From the NCBI RefSeq assembly GCF_004151235.1, contig NZ_JUIV01000004.1, forward strand, positions 1 through 64,000: a stretch of 64,000 bases of DNA. Reading direction: 5' to 3'. Each line of letters opens with the position of its first letter. Position 1 is the stretch's first letter. This document shows, one piece after another, positions 26,867-35,988 of this stretch. This DNA comes from Flavobacterium anhuiense. Its GTDB lineage: Bacteria; Bacteroidota; Bacteroidia; Flavobacteriales; Flavobacteriaceae. The notes beneath the pieces were generated by a model that saw only the letters and a list, made by a program, of their open reading frames with translations, was not told the DNA's origin and made no database searches. The translations under genes were made by a program, and so were the position numbers.

Positions 26867-26914
26867 GATCTTGTAATTTTAAAATTATACATTACAAATT
26901 ACGAAATATCTGTT

Positions 26915-26949
26915 ATAACCTTTGTTACAGAATTTTTTTGAAAGGTTAT
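26915..26949. promoter_or_regulatory. Inverted repeat upstream of the glycine-zipper lipoprotein
   Basis: ATAACCTTT (26915-26923) and AAAGGTTAT (26941-26949) lie 49-83 bases before the lipoprotein start. This could be an operator or a 5' leader hairpin; nothing further supports either. Confidence 0.35.
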
Positions 26950-27087
26950 AAGATTTGAAGATTAATGTCTGTTCGCTCTAAGTTTTATTCGCCAAGCTGA
27001 AAGAAATTAATCTCGCACAGGCGCGAAGACGCAAAGTTTTTTTTGACAACGTTTCCATGTAGTTTACTATTTCTTTTAGATAAAACC

Positions 27088-28362
27088 TTATTTTCCTAAG
27101 ATTCCTTTTTTAAGAATTTGTCCAAAGTCATACATATCTTCATAAGAACAATACAGTGGAACTGGTGCTAGACGAATTACGTTTGGTTCACGCCAATCTG
27201 TGATCACTCCGTTTTTCATTAAATAGTCAAACAAAGCTCTTCCTTCTCCATGAAGGAAAACAGATAATTGCGAAGCTCTTTCTTCAGGATTTGAAGGTGT
27301 AATAATTTCGAAAGTACTTTCTACTTCTTTATCTATTTCATGAAGAATAAATTCTAAGTAAGAAGTAATATGATCGCGTTTTGCAATTAATGCATCCATT
27401 CCAACCTCAGCAAACATTTCTACAGAAGCCAAATACGGCGCTAATGAAAGAACCGGAAGATTACTAATCTGCCATCCGTCTGCACCGTGAACGGGATCAA
27501 ATGTAGGTTCCATTTTAAAACGACGTTCTTTGTTGTGTCCCCACCATCCAGCAAACCTTGGCAAATCTGAATTGTGATGCTTTTCGTGGACGAAACATCC
27601 AGAAGCATTTCCTGGACCTGAGTTCATATATTTATAACTGCACCAAGCAGCAAAATCTACATTCCAATCATGAAGTTCTAATTTGATATTTCCCGCAGCG
27701 TGTGCCAAATCCCAACCTACTTTTGCTCCAGCTTTTTGTCCGGCAGCAGTTATGGTTTTAATATCAAAAACTTGTCCTGTATAATAATTTACTCCACCAA
27801 TTAAAACCAAAGCAAGCTCATCTCCTACTTCTTCAATTTTTGCCAAAACATCTTCTAGACGAATATTATGTTCTCCTTCTCTGCGTTTAATTTCTACAAT
27901 CGCATCTTCAGGTTTGTATCCGTGAAAATTTACTTGGCTTTGAAACATATATTGATCTGATGGAAAAGCTTTTTCTTCGCAGATAATTTTGTAACGTTTT
28001 CCTTTTGGTTGATAAAACGAAACCATTAACAAATGAAGATTCACAGTCAAAGTATTCATTACCGTAACTTCAGACGGAAGCGCACCTACAATTTTGCTTA
28101 ACGGTTCAGAAAATCTTTCCTGATAATCCCACCAAGGTTTTTCAGCATAAAAATGACCTTCAACGGCAAGTTCAGCCCAATCATTCATTACTTCATCGAT
28201 ATAAGCTTTGGTACGTTTTGGCTGTAATCCTAAAGAATTTCCTGTAAAATAAATTACTCGTTTGTCATTCACTTTTGGAAAAATGAATTGATCTTGATAA
28301 TGGTTTAATGCGTCTTTCGAATCTAGCCCTCGTGCAAATTCGCGTGTATTTTGAAAAGTCAT
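27088..28362 (-). CDS. kynU: Kynureninase
   Basis: A 424-residue PLP enzyme that cleaves 3-hydroxykynurenine to 3-hydroxyanthranilate and alanine. The entry motif FTGNSLGLQPKRT, the phosphate-binding region MNTLTVNLHLLM, the Asp site VGWDLAHAAGN and the Schiff-base lysine K244 in CSYKYMNSGPG are all present, followed by GWWGH. Full length. Together with kmo it defines tryptophan catabolism, possibly feeding NAD synthesis; the later genes are not in the window. Confidence 0.96.
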   Translation of the reverse strand: MTFQNTREFARGLDSKDALNHYQDQFIFPKVNDKRVIYFTGNSLGLQPKRTKAYIDEVMNDWAELAVEGHFYAEKPWWDYQERFSEPLSKIVGALPSEVTVMNTLTVNLHLLMVSFYQPKGKRYKIICEEKAFPSDQYMFQSQVNFHGYKPEDAIVEIKRREGEHNIRLEDVLAKIEEVGDELALVLIGGVNYYTGQVFDIKTITAAGQKAGAKVGWDLAHAAGNIKLELHDWNVDFAAWCSYKYMNSGPGNASGCFVHEKHHNSDLPRFAGWWGHNKERRFKMEPTFDPVHGADGWQISNLPVLSLAPYLASVEMFAEVGMDALIAKRDHITSYLEFILHEIDKEVESTFEIITPSNPEERASQLSVFLHGEGRALFDYLMKNGVITDWREPNVIRLAPVPLYCSYEDMYDFGQILKKGILGK

Positions 28363-28437
28363 TGTGTTTTTTGTTTTGGATGCTAAAATAACACCTTTTG
28401 AAATATTTCGATTAAATTTAACAAGTTTACTTTTTAC

Positions 28438-28502
28438 TCACAGTTTTCAGTCTCAGTCTCAGTATTCAGACTGTGACTGAAAACTTTGACTGAGACTGAA
28501 AA
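28438..28502. repeat. CAGT/CTGAGACTGA low-complexity inverted repeat
   Basis: TTTTCAGTCTCAGTCTCAGT and ACTTTGACTGAGACTGAAAA face each other. Similar runs occur at 56335-56365 and 57074-57104, always near a CCCGACAGG-type terminator. Confidence 0.5.
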
Positions 28503-28506
28503 TAAA

Positions 28507-28543
28507 AAGACCCGACAAGTTTAAAAAACTCGTCGGGTCTTTT
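28507..28543 (-). terminator. Terminator of queA, CCCGACAGG family
   Basis: AAGACCCGACAAG pairs with CTCGTCGGGTCTT, with T-runs on the minus strand after the stem. Confidence 0.85.
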
Positions 28544-28560
28544 TATATAATAAATTCCGA

Positions 28561-29610
28561 TTAAAGAATTAACATCGCATCTCCGTAAGAATAGAATTTG
28601 TATCCTTCTTTGATCGCTTCTTCGTATGCTTTTTTCATTAAATCGTGACCACAGAAAGCAGAAATCATCATTAATAATGTTGATTTTGGCGTGTGGAAGT
28701 TTGTAATCATACAGTTTGCAATACTGAAATCGTGAGGAGGGAAAATAAATTTATTTGTCCATCCTTCGTAAGGATTCAAAGTATTTGCAGAAGAAACAGA
28801 ACTTTCAATTGCACGCATAGAAGTTGTTCCTACAGCACAAATACGTTTTTTCTTTGCTTTTCCTTCGTTTACAATATCACAAGCTTTTTGTGTAATGATT
28901 AATTCCTCAGAATCCATTTTGTGTTTAGATAAATCTTCAACCTCAACTGGATTAAAAGTTCCTAAACCTACGTGCAAAGTTACCTCAGCAAAGTTCACTC
29001 CTTTGATTTCTAATTTTTTCAAAAGGTGTTTAGAGAAGTGTAAACCAGCAGTTGGTGCCGCTACAGCTCCTTCTTCTTTTGCGTAGATTGTCTGATATCT
29101 TTCAGCGTCTTCTGGAGTAACGTCTCTGTTGATGTATTTAGGAATTGGAGTTTCTCCAAGTTCAGTCAATTTGTTTCTGAATTCTTCATAAGAACCATCG
29201 TATAAGAAACGTAAAGTTCTTCCACGAGATGTTGTATTGTCAATTACCTCAGCAACTAACGAATCGTCGTCTCCAAAATAAAGTTTGTTACCAATACGGA
29301 TTTTTCTGGCAGGATCTACTAAAACGTCCCATAAACGTTGCTCTGAATTTAATTCTCTTAATAAGAAAACCTCAATTCTAGCTCCAGTTTTTTCTTTGTT
29401 CCCATACAAACGAGCAGGGAAAACTTTTGTATTGTTAAGAATTAAAACGTCTCCGTCATCAAAATAGTTGATCACGTCTTTAAACATTTTATGTTCGATA
29501 GTGTTTTTTTTACGGTCAATTACCATTAAGCGAGATTCGTCTCTGTTTTCTGCTGGAAATTCAGCCAAAAGTTCTTTCGGTAAGTTGAAATTGAAGTGTG
29601 ATAATTTCAT
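28561..29610 (-). CDS. queA: tRNA preQ1 ribosyltransferase-isomerase QueA
   Basis: A 349-residue enzyme that moves the ribosyl part of SAM onto preQ1 in tRNA, giving epoxyqueuosine. [13 protein letters not shown], the insertion of [12 protein letters not shown], and the C-terminal [29 protein letters not shown] and [12 protein letters not shown] blocks are diagnostic. Full length and monocistronic, with a -7 box at 29682-29675. queE, earlier in the pathway, is also in this window. Confidence 0.96.
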   Translation of the reverse strand: MKLSHFNFNLPKELLAEFPAENRDESRLMVIDRKKNTIEHKMFKDVINYFDDGDVLILNNTKVFPARLYGNKEKTGARIEVFLLRELNSEQRLWDVLVDPARKIRIGNKLYFGDDDSLVAEVIDNTTSRGRTLRFLYDGSYEEFRNKLTELGETPIPKYINRDVTPEDAERYQTIYAKEEGAVAAPTAGLHFSKHLLKKLEIKGVNFAEVTLHVGLGTFNPVEVEDLSKHKMDSEELIITQKACDIVNEGKAKKKRICAVGTTSMRAIESSVSSANTLNPYEGWTNKFIFPPHDFSIANCMITNFHTPKSTLLMMISAFCGHDLMKKAYEEAIKEGYKFYSYGDAMLIL

Positions 29611-29674
29611 ATTTGAATTGTTGATTTTAGAGTGTAGCTTTTAGATTTGTTTATCTAAAATTTTAAATCGGATG

Positions 29675-29706
29675 CAAATATACGATTGTGAGATAGGCGT
29701 TGTCAA
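29675..29706 (-). promoter_or_regulatory. Promoter of queA
   Basis: Minus-strand TATATTTG (29682-29675) with a possible -33 TTG at 29706-29704 (21-base spacer). No preQ1 riboswitch-like fold was noticed in the 64-base leader. Confidence 0.5.
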
Positions 29707-29805
29707 GTGTTTTGGCTTTTATTTTCAAAAGCCCTTGATTTTGTGAGGTTTCACGAACCATTAAAAATGTATTTTTTTCTATAAAAAACATTTTCAACAT
29801 ATTAT

Positions 29806-29905
29806 TGTCATTTCGACGAAGGAGAAATCTTCGCCAGAAACTCGACAAAGATTAGATTTTGATTGCGGAGCTACTTGCGAAGATTTCTCCTTCGTCGAAA
29901 TGACA
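29806..29905. repeat. 100-bp palindromic element, copy 2
   Basis: Same arms as 19237-19336 (TGTCATTTCGACGAAGGAG and its inverse) and the same 100-base length. The interior CTCGACAAAGATT motif sits beside the left arm, so this copy is inverted relative to copy 1. Confidence 0.85.
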
Positions 29906-29935
29906 AACTTTGCGATTATATTCAAACTAGGACAT

Positions 29936-29962
29936 AAAAAAACCTCTGGTTAAAACCAGAGG
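29936..29962 (-). terminator. Terminator of aroA
   Basis: CCTCTGGTT and AACCAGAGG form a tight hairpin followed on the minus strand by TTTTTTT. Confidence 0.85.
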
Positions 29963-29988
29963 CTATGTCTTATTATGCTTTAATTTAA

Positions 29989-30016
29989 ATGAACTTATAT
30001 TTTCTTATATGGTTCA
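29989..30016. repeat. AACCATATAAG element, right arm only (copy B)
   Basis: ATGAACTTATATTTTCTTATATGG-type arm 8 bases beyond the aroA stop; no left arm remains on the other side of the terminator. Confidence 0.6.
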
Positions 30017-30023
30017 AAAAAAA

Positions 30024-31253
30024 TTACAATTCTGAAATTTGAAAGTTTAAAGTTTTTAAATCATTCCAGAAATCTGGATATGATTTTGAAACTACTCCAG
30101 CATCTTCTATAATAATTGGAACTTTTATTGCTAATGGCGCAAATGCCATTGCCATACGATGATCGTTATATGTTCCGATTTTTACATCGTGATTTATATT
30201 ATCAGATTTTATTAAAGTCAAGCTGTCATTAGTTACAGAAATATTCGCTCCTAATTTAGTAAGTTCTATTTTAAGTGCTTCTAATCGGTCGGTTTCTTTA
30301 ATTTTTAAAGTATGAAGACCTGTCAAATGACATCCAATTCCTAAACCTAAACAAGTAACTACAATAGTCTGAGCAATATCTGGTGTGTTGTTCAATTCGA
30401 AATTTACATCTTGATAATTGAAACCTGCTACTTTTTCCAAAGTCATTTTATTGTTTTGGAAAGTCGTTTTCACTCCCATTTTTTCATACAGCGAAACTAA
30501 TTCCGAATCTCCCTGAAGGCTGTTTTCTTTATAACTGCTCAAAGTTATTTTAGCAGATTCAGATAAAGCAACCAAACTAAAGAAATAAGAAGCCGAACTC
30601 CAATCTGATTCTACCACCATTTCTTTTGACTCTACAAATTGTTTTGGATAAACTTTAATTACGTTTCCTTGAAAACTTGTTTGTATGTCTAAATCTTTTA
30701 GCAAAGCCAAAGTCATTTTGATATATGGAATCGAAGTAATTTCTCCTTCTAAAGTCAGCTCTAAACCATTTTCTAATTTTGAAGCTACAAGCAAGAGTGC
30801 CGAAATATATTGGCTGCTCACATTTGCTGCCAAAGTAACTTTTGAAGCCGTAACTTTTTTTCCTTTAATTCTGATTGGCGGATAGCCTTCTTCTTTTTCA
30901 TAAGAGATTTCAACTCCCAATTGTCTTAAAGTATCAACCAAGATTTTGATTGGGCGTTCTTGCATTCTGCTCGAACCTGTCATAACTACTTCTCTGCCTT
31001 CGTTTACAGCAAAATAAGCAGTCAAGAAACGCATTGCAGTTCCGGCGTGGTGAATATCTACGATTTCATCATTTCCTATTAATGCTTTCTGCATTACTTC
31101 ACTGTCGTCTGAGTTTGAAGTATTGGCTAAAGTAATGTTTGGGAATAATGCTTTTAGAAGCAATAAACGGTTTGTTTCACTTTTAGAACCGGTGATATTT
31201 AGTTGCGAATCATCAATGGTGAATGGTGAATTCGTGCTTAATTTTAAATTCAT
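30024..31253 (-). CDS. aroA: 3-phosphoshikimate 1-carboxyvinyltransferase (EPSP synthase)
   Basis: A 409-residue shikimate-pathway enzyme joining PEP to shikimate 3-phosphate. TGSKSETNRLLLLKAL is the N-terminal S3P-binding motif, AGTAMRFLTAY the PEP-loop region, and ETDRLEALKIEL the C-terminal signature. DHRMAMAFAPL closes the domain. It is transcribed alone but supplies the chorismate used by the pheA operon 8 kb away. The GTAMRF form differs from the textbook GNAGTAMRPL motif. Confidence 0.95.
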   Translation of the reverse strand: MNLKLSTNSPFTIDDSQLNITGSKSETNRLLLLKALFPNITLANTSNSDDSEVMQKALIGNDEIVDIHHAGTAMRFLTAYFAVNEGREVVMTGSSRMQERPIKILVDTLRQLGVEISYEKEEGYPPIRIKGKKVTASKVTLAANVSSQYISALLLVASKLENGLELTLEGEITSIPYIKMTLALLKDLDIQTSFQGNVIKVYPKQFVESKEMVVESDWSSASYFFSLVALSESAKITLSSYKENSLQGDSELVSLYEKMGVKTTFQNNKMTLEKVAGFNYQDVNFELNNTPDIAQTIVVTCLGLGIGCHLTGLHTLKIKETDRLEALKIELTKLGANISVTNDSLTLIKSDNINHDVKIGTYNDHRMAMAFAPLAIKVPIIIEDAGVVSKSYPDFWNDLKTLNFQISEL

Positions 31254-31261
31254 TTTTTTAA

Positions 31262-31375
31262 TTGTAAGTTGTGAATTATGAATTATGAATGATTAGAAAC
31301 ATAATTCAGCCCCGCAATTTACCACTCCCCATTCATAATTCAAAATTGAAAACTCATAATTCAAAACTTATGAGC
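31262..31375. repeat. TTCATAATTCA-type A/T repeat cluster
   Basis: GTGAATTATGAATTATGAAT and the inverse CATTCATAATTCAAAATTG surround a short GC-richer centre. A related run (AACCATTCACAATTCACAAT) is at 36521-36552. Confidence 0.5.
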
Positions 31376-31387
31376 GATATTTCACAA

Positions 31388-31714
31388 TTATTTCAATTTA
31401 TCATTGTTTTTGTGACGATCTTTATCTCTAACCGATTTTAAATCCATTTTTTTGTCAAAAGCAGCTTGCAAATCTATTCCTGTTTGATTCGCCAGACAAA
31501 GGACAACGAAAACAACATCTGCCAATTCTTCACCTAAATCTTTGTTTTTATCACTTTCTTTCTCAGATTGTTCTCCGTAACGACGGGCAATAATTCTGGC
31601 AACTTCACCAACCTCTTCTGTTAGTTGTGCCATATTTGTCAATTCGTTAAAATAGCGAACTCCGTGTTCCTTTATCCAAGTATCAACATCTAGCTGTGCA
31701 TTTTTCAAATCCAT
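31388..31714 (-). CDS. MazG-type nucleotide pyrophosphohydrolase
   Basis: A 108-residue single-domain MazG-like protein expected to hydrolyse (d)NTPs to monophosphates and pyrophosphate. The magnesium-binding EEVGE (about residues 32-36) and the second motif EELADVVFVVLCLA (EXXD) are intact; IARRYGEQ lies between. House-cleaning of non-standard nucleotides is the usual role. It is followed downstream by a spacer before aroA and preceded by the gene stump at 31718-31876. Confidence 0.88.
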   Translation of the reverse strand: MDLKNAQLDVDTWIKEHGVRYFNELTNMAQLTEEVGEVARIIARRYGEQSEKESDKNKDLGEELADVVFVVLCLANQTGIDLQAAFDKKMDLKSVRDKDRHKNNDKLK

Positions 31715-31717
31715 CTT

Positions 31718-31876
31718 CTATATCTTTTTAAGAATTATTTTTTCATTTTGGCTTACGATCATCTTCTGAAAAAACTCTTTTATCATTCCGTAATCCTCAG
31801 CTGCAAAAATACTATTGTTGATTTCTTTTTCGCTCACAATTTGAATTTTGTTTTCTGTAACTGAAAAATAAATTCC
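31718..31876 (-). pseudogene. C-terminal stump of a third DUF3857 gene
   Basis: The minus-strand frame ending in TAG at 31718 reads GIYFSVTENKIQIVSEKE..., then INNSIFAAEDYGMIKEFFQK and ends EKIILKKI. Against the C terminus of the neighbouring DUF3857 protein (INEAIVSAEKYDMLKEYYKT...EKIVLKRI) about 17 of 34 aligned residues are identical. There is no start codon or upstream domain: a stop and a terminator (31887-31915) come directly before it. It is the tail of a deleted tandem paralog. Confidence 0.75.
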
Positions 31877-31886
31877 CTTTTTAAAT

Positions 31887-31915
31887 AAAATAGCAGCTTA
31901 TTCGCTGCTATTTTT
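31887..31915. terminator. Terminator after the first DUF3857 gene
   Basis: AAAATAGCAGC pairs with GCTGCTATTTTT round a 6-base loop. Confidence 0.8.
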
Positions 31916-31958
31916 AAGTTGACTTTCTCATTTAATTTTGAAGAAATCTCGGCATAAT

Positions 31959-33983
31959 TTAAATACGTTTTAAAACGATTTTTTCTGTTTCTTTAGCAAT
32001 CATGGTCTTGTAATATTCTTTCAGCATATCATACTTTTCAGCGGAAACAATGGCTTCATTGATCTGATGTAGAATAGACAATTGTAAAGTATCTCCATTG
32101 GATGCAATATTAAATTTAAAAGCACCAAGATTATCTTCCATTGTTACAGCTGCAGGAGCCGGCAATGTTTCCACTGCAAAACCTTCTGGAATTTTAATCG
32201 TGATATTATACTTATCAGCAAACGGATAACTAAAATCAACCGGATATTCTCTCACTTCCTGTTTAAAAGGATTTTTATCGTTGGCAAAAAATAACATTGG
32301 GTTTAGATAAATTTTTCCGCCAATCAGCTCGCATAAATTATTTCCTGTAAAAGAATAGGTTTCTATAATGGGAAGCAATACATCATGTTCATTGGTTTTA
32401 GAGTAGTCGCTTATCTCTATTTTGTTATGCTTGTTTTCAAGTTTCTCTAGATATTCCTCTTCTTTAAGATTGCTAATATTGTTTCTTGCTATCATAGCAT
32501 TATAATCTGCATATTGTCTTCTAGTTTTCCCTGTGACTTTTCCATCAGAATCAATGCTGTAAGACATAAAAACATTATCACTTGATGCTTTTTCAGGCAT
32601 TAGATCAATCATTTCAGAAGTTCCGTCTTTTCGTATTAATCTTCCTTTCCAGTTTAAAACTCTAAGTGGTAAAATATTTGGAGTTGAAAATTTTTCGGAA
32701 GCATCTAATAGAATATATCCACTTGGAGTTTCTACAGCCGCAATTACATAATTAAACGCTGTTCTGTTCGGAAAAAGCGCAATTCCATTAGAACGTGTGC
32801 TCACCAAAACCGGATTTGCCGTTAAACCAGAATAACGAAGCATTGCTGTAAGCATTAAATTAATGTCGGCAATATTTCCTGTTTTTTCTTTGTAGGCTTT
32901 CTTTACGCCATTGTCACAGCTATAACCTGTATAATTGTTCCATTTCACGTTTGATTTCACATGATTAAAAATGGCCCAAATTTTCTCTTCTGGTGTTTTT
33001 GTTTCTGCAAGCAGTTTTTTCAGGTCATCTTCAAAATATCCTGTTTTATTTAATTCTGGACCAAAATCTTCATAATCATAAATTGTTTTAACAACTGAAT
33101 TCCAATCTGTAGAAAGTTGCTTTATAGGTTTGTTTGGAAATCTCGTCATTGACAATTCATGTGAAACCGATGACATATAGTTTTCTATATTATTTACATA
33201 CGATTCATCTTTCATCGCTGCAAAATTTTCTGCAGTATAAGTCGTTTGAGTTTCTACATATTCAATTTTATCCTGATAAAACTCTGTTTGAGTTGCTCCG
33301 CCTCCAAAACCTCCTGTGTTATATCTTTCTTTTGAATTAATAAGGAACGATTTGTTAGCTTTTTCTGAAATCACCTTGGGAAAAACATACCCTTTTTGTG
33401 CTGGAGTAAAAACAAAATATTCAGGAACATATGTTTTAAATTCTGAATAATTTACAGGAATACTAGTTTGAAAATCCCAATCTCGAATAAGTACATCTGG
33501 ACTTCTAACGCGGTATTTGAATTCTATAACGGAACCTTCTTTAACATTCGGCATCGTGATTTTCTTCTGGCTTCTAAATTTACTTACTGTCTCATCAAAT
33601 ACTCCATCACTTTTCAGTTTTGTAGCTTCAATTTTACCCCCTACCAAATTATACGTTACAGCATCACTTACCGATACTTTCTCTTTAAAATCAGTACCGT
33701 AGTAATACCAAATTGCCTCATTGGCCCAATTATATCCTTCTTTTTTATAGATTTTAATACGGGTTTCAACATCCAAATAAGTTACAAATCCTGTGTTTTG
33801 ATCGTAGTCTATTCTTGCCTTTCCTCTTTTGTATAAAATGGCAGCGGCAGCAGATGAATCTTTTGGATGTACTTTCTGTTCAAGTTCTGCAACAGACACT
33901 TTTCCTAGTTTAAATTCCTGAGAAATCGATTTTGAGCCGATCAACAAAATCACAGTGAGGCTAAATAATTTAATAATTTTCAT
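31959..33983 (-). CDS. DUF3857 protein with degenerate transglutaminase core
   Basis: 674 residues: signal peptide (to about residue 21), N-terminal DUF3857 beta domain, transglutaminase-like core (about 285-430) and a C-terminal DUF2569/DUF3858-like beta domain. The core retains the fold phrases (WAIFNHVKSNVKWN and INLMLTAMLRYSGL). The catalytic Cys position is I371 in GNIADINL and the His position is Y412 in FNYVIAAV, so it cannot be a cysteine transglutaminase. A periplasmic binding or scaffolding role is likely. 33 bases separate it from its active-looking neighbour. Confidence 0.85.
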   Translation of the reverse strand: MKIIKLFSLTVILLIGSKSISQEFKLGKVSVAELEQKVHPKDSSAAAAILYKRGKARIDYDQNTGFVTYLDVETRIKIYKKEGYNWANEAIWYYYGTDFKEKVSVSDAVTYNLVGGKIEATKLKSDGVFDETVSKFRSQKKITMPNVKEGSVIEFKYRVRSPDVLIRDWDFQTSIPVNYSEFKTYVPEYFVFTPAQKGYVFPKVISEKANKSFLINSKERYNTGGFGGGATQTEFYQDKIEYVETQTTYTAENFAAMKDESYVNNIENYMSSVSHELSMTRFPNKPIKQLSTDWNSVVKTIYDYEDFGPELNKTGYFEDDLKKLLAETKTPEEKIWAIFNHVKSNVKWNNYTGYSCDNGVKKAYKEKTGNIADINLMLTAMLRYSGLTANPVLVSTRSNGIALFPNRTAFNYVIAAVETPSGYILLDASEKFSTPNILPLRVLNWKGRLIRKDGTSEMIDLMPEKASSDNVFMSYSIDSDGKVTGKTRRQYADYNAMIARNNISNLKEEEYLEKLENKHNKIEISDYSKTNEHDVLLPIIETYSFTGNNLCELIGGKIYLNPMLFFANDKNPFKQEVREYPVDFSYPFADKYNITIKIPEGFAVETLPAPAAVTMEDNLGAFKFNIASNGDTLQLSILHQINEAIVSAEKYDMLKEYYKTMIAKETEKIVLKRI

Positions 33984-34016
33984 TGGTAATTTTTGGTTTA
34001 TTCTAGTTTACAATTG

Positions 34017-35924
34017 TTAGTTTTTGGTTAGGACTATTTTGGCATTGTCGTTTCTTGAAACTTGTTCCATAAATAAACGGTATTCATCATATTCTTTGTT
34101 AGAATATTTTCCTTTGTTCAGAAACATAGATCTCTTATAGGTTAGTTTGTTATTGTCTTTTTTAACGATTTCGGTTTTGTACTCGCCAAATTTCCCTTTC
34201 AACTCATAATTAGATGGCAGAAATTCGATGCTATAACCATCAGGAAGATTGATCTCAATTTCATCTGTATCTAAATAGCCACGCTGAATTTGAAATGGAT
34301 TTTTGCGGTTTCGGACTCGTTTTATATTTCCTGTATATTGATTAAAAGCATCAACCACGAAAATCATTTTATTACCCGTCAACGTTCCATAATTTGTTGC
34401 GCTTAACTGAACATCTTCAGTAAAACGAATATTCTCTTTATCGTTTGTAAAAGTAATTTTGCCCAATTTTAAGTTGTTGATATTATCCCAATACTCTTTG
34501 TAATGTTCTTCTTTTTCGTTTGGTTGCATGGTTTCTACTCGAGATTTAGATGCATATTGACTTCCTTGTGATGCAATTTTTAATGTTCCTGAGAAATTTC
34601 CAGCTCCATCAATTGTGTAAGTTCCTTTTCCTTCTTGAATATTTCCTCGATCGTCGTAGATTTTAGTGCGAACAATTTCTCCTCCTTCTGGTTTTACAAC
34701 CAAAACATCGCGATCATCTGTAAAAACACCTTGATATCCAAATGGATCATCTTGACTTGTACATTCTAACCAGATATAATTATTCTGGTTTGGAACTGCT
34801 AAAATCATATGGTTTCCTTGCATCGAAACAAAATCAGCTTGAATATCTGACTTGTAGCGATCTCCATATAAAATAGTATTGTAAGACGGGACGTCTACAA
34901 CCTCCAAAAGTGCTTTTGTATAATTTGATAATGCTTTACAGTCTCCATAACCTAAACGATCTACATCGCTGGCGAGCATTGGTCTCCATCCGCCAATTCC
35001 AACGGCAATATTTACATATCTGGATTTCTTTTGAACATAATCATAAATAATCTTTGCTTTCTTAACGGGATCTTTTTCATTCCCAACCAAAGCTTTGATT
35101 TTTGCTTTTGTCTCTTCTGGCAAAATGGTAGTTCCTGTTAGGATTTTTTCTCCATACCATTTACCAAATGCTTCCCATGTTGTAGCTTTTCCATCAACTC
35201 CTTCTAGGTGAAAATTCTCTAATCCCATCATGACTTTAGGAAAAAGGTCTGCTGGATTAGGACTAAGATCTTCTTGTTTTTGAGCAATAAGATTGGTAGC
35301 TGAATAACTTAGTTTGGTATCTGTTTCTTCTGTCTTTTTAATATTGAAACCATTAAATCGGAACTCTTTCTTTTTAAAGCCCAATTCTTTTGGAAAAGTA
35401 ACATTCAAAACACATTTTTCTACACTTAAGTAATAACCGCCTAAAAAATACCATTGTGGTATAAATGCGGTATTCGAAGTTTCAACTTCGCATGTATAAA
35501 CAATAGTAAAAGGATATGAAATTGGAGTATAATCTAAATAAAGCACACGGTTATCTGAAAAAAGAGTACTGCCACTTACAGCGCTTTGATCTCTAAAATC
35601 TTTTCGCTTGATTTTTTTAATTTCGTTTCCAAATGCGTCATAAACAATCGCTTCAATATTTTTGATTGAAGTTGTTTTATCATAATGACTATAGGCGTCA
35701 ATATCATTTAGTCCTTTATCATTTAAAACAGAAACTATTCTTTGCGTTTTGATATTCATGCTTCTTTGCGAAGCGATAACGATATCCATCTGGTCTAATC
35801 GAAGGACTGCATTGGCATTTTGCTTAAGACTATCGGGTATTGATAGTATAGAATAATCGCTCTTTTGAGCAGAAGAATTAACAAGAAATAAGAAAAAAAA
35901 GAATGCGCAAAAGAGTTTTTTCAT
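34017..35924 (-). CDS. DUF3857 / transglutaminase-like secreted protein
   Basis: 635 residues with a signal peptide (ending about FLVNSSAQ), a DUF3857 domain, and a transglutaminase core in which C329 (YGDCKALSNYTKALLE) and H372 (GNHMILAV) are present and an acidic residue follows in WLECTS, so catalysis is plausible. A C-terminal beta domain closes the protein. Upstream a -7 box CAAATATA (35941, inverse strand) gives a promoter. It is probably cotranscribed with the degenerate paralog. Substrate unknown. Confidence 0.88.
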   Translation of the reverse strand: MKKLFCAFFFFLFLVNSSAQKSDYSILSIPDSLKQNANAVLRLDQMDIVIASQRSMNIKTQRIVSVLNDKGLNDIDAYSHYDKTTSIKNIEAIVYDAFGNEIKKIKRKDFRDQSAVSGSTLFSDNRVLYLDYTPISYPFTIVYTCEVETSNTAFIPQWYFLGGYYLSVEKCVLNVTFPKELGFKKKEFRFNGFNIKKTEETDTKLSYSATNLIAQKQEDLSPNPADLFPKVMMGLENFHLEGVDGKATTWEAFGKWYGEKILTGTTILPEETKAKIKALVGNEKDPVKKAKIIYDYVQKKSRYVNIAVGIGGWRPMLASDVDRLGYGDCKALSNYTKALLEVVDVPSYNTILYGDRYKSDIQADFVSMQGNHMILAVPNQNNYIWLECTSQDDPFGYQGVFTDDRDVLVVKPEGGEIVRTKIYDDRGNIQEGKGTYTIDGAGNFSGTLKIASQGSQYASKSRVETMQPNEKEEHYKEYWDNINNLKLGKITFTNDKENIRFTEDVQLSATNYGTLTGNKMIFVVDAFNQYTGNIKRVRNRKNPFQIQRGYLDTDEIEINLPDGYSIEFLPSNYELKGKFGEYKTEIVKKDNNKLTYKRSMFLNKGKYSNKEYDEYRLFMEQVSRNDNAKIVLTKN

Positions 35925-35940
35925 TAGTAGGTATTTTCGT

Positions 35941-35974
35941 CAAATATATATTTTTTTGCGAAATCCTTAACAAA
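35941..35974 (-). promoter_or_regulatory. Promoter of the DUF3857 operon
   Basis: Minus-strand TTTG (35974-35971), 22 bases, TATATTTG (35948-35941). The spacer is at the long end of the accepted range. Confidence 0.5.
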
Positions 35975-35988
35975 TGTTTAATAATATT

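Larger units (their letters stand above)
29611..30023. other. Repeat-rich spacer between aroA and queA
   Basis: 413 bases holding the queA promoter, a 100-bp palindromic element, the aroA terminator and a half copy of the AACCATATAAG element. No gene was seen. Confidence 0.6.

Noticed and set aside
29611-29674. preQ1 riboswitch in front of queA (also sought before queE)
   Set aside because: The leader is only about 64 bases, no H-type pseudoknot with an A-rich tail was found, and queE starts 19 bases after its -7 box.
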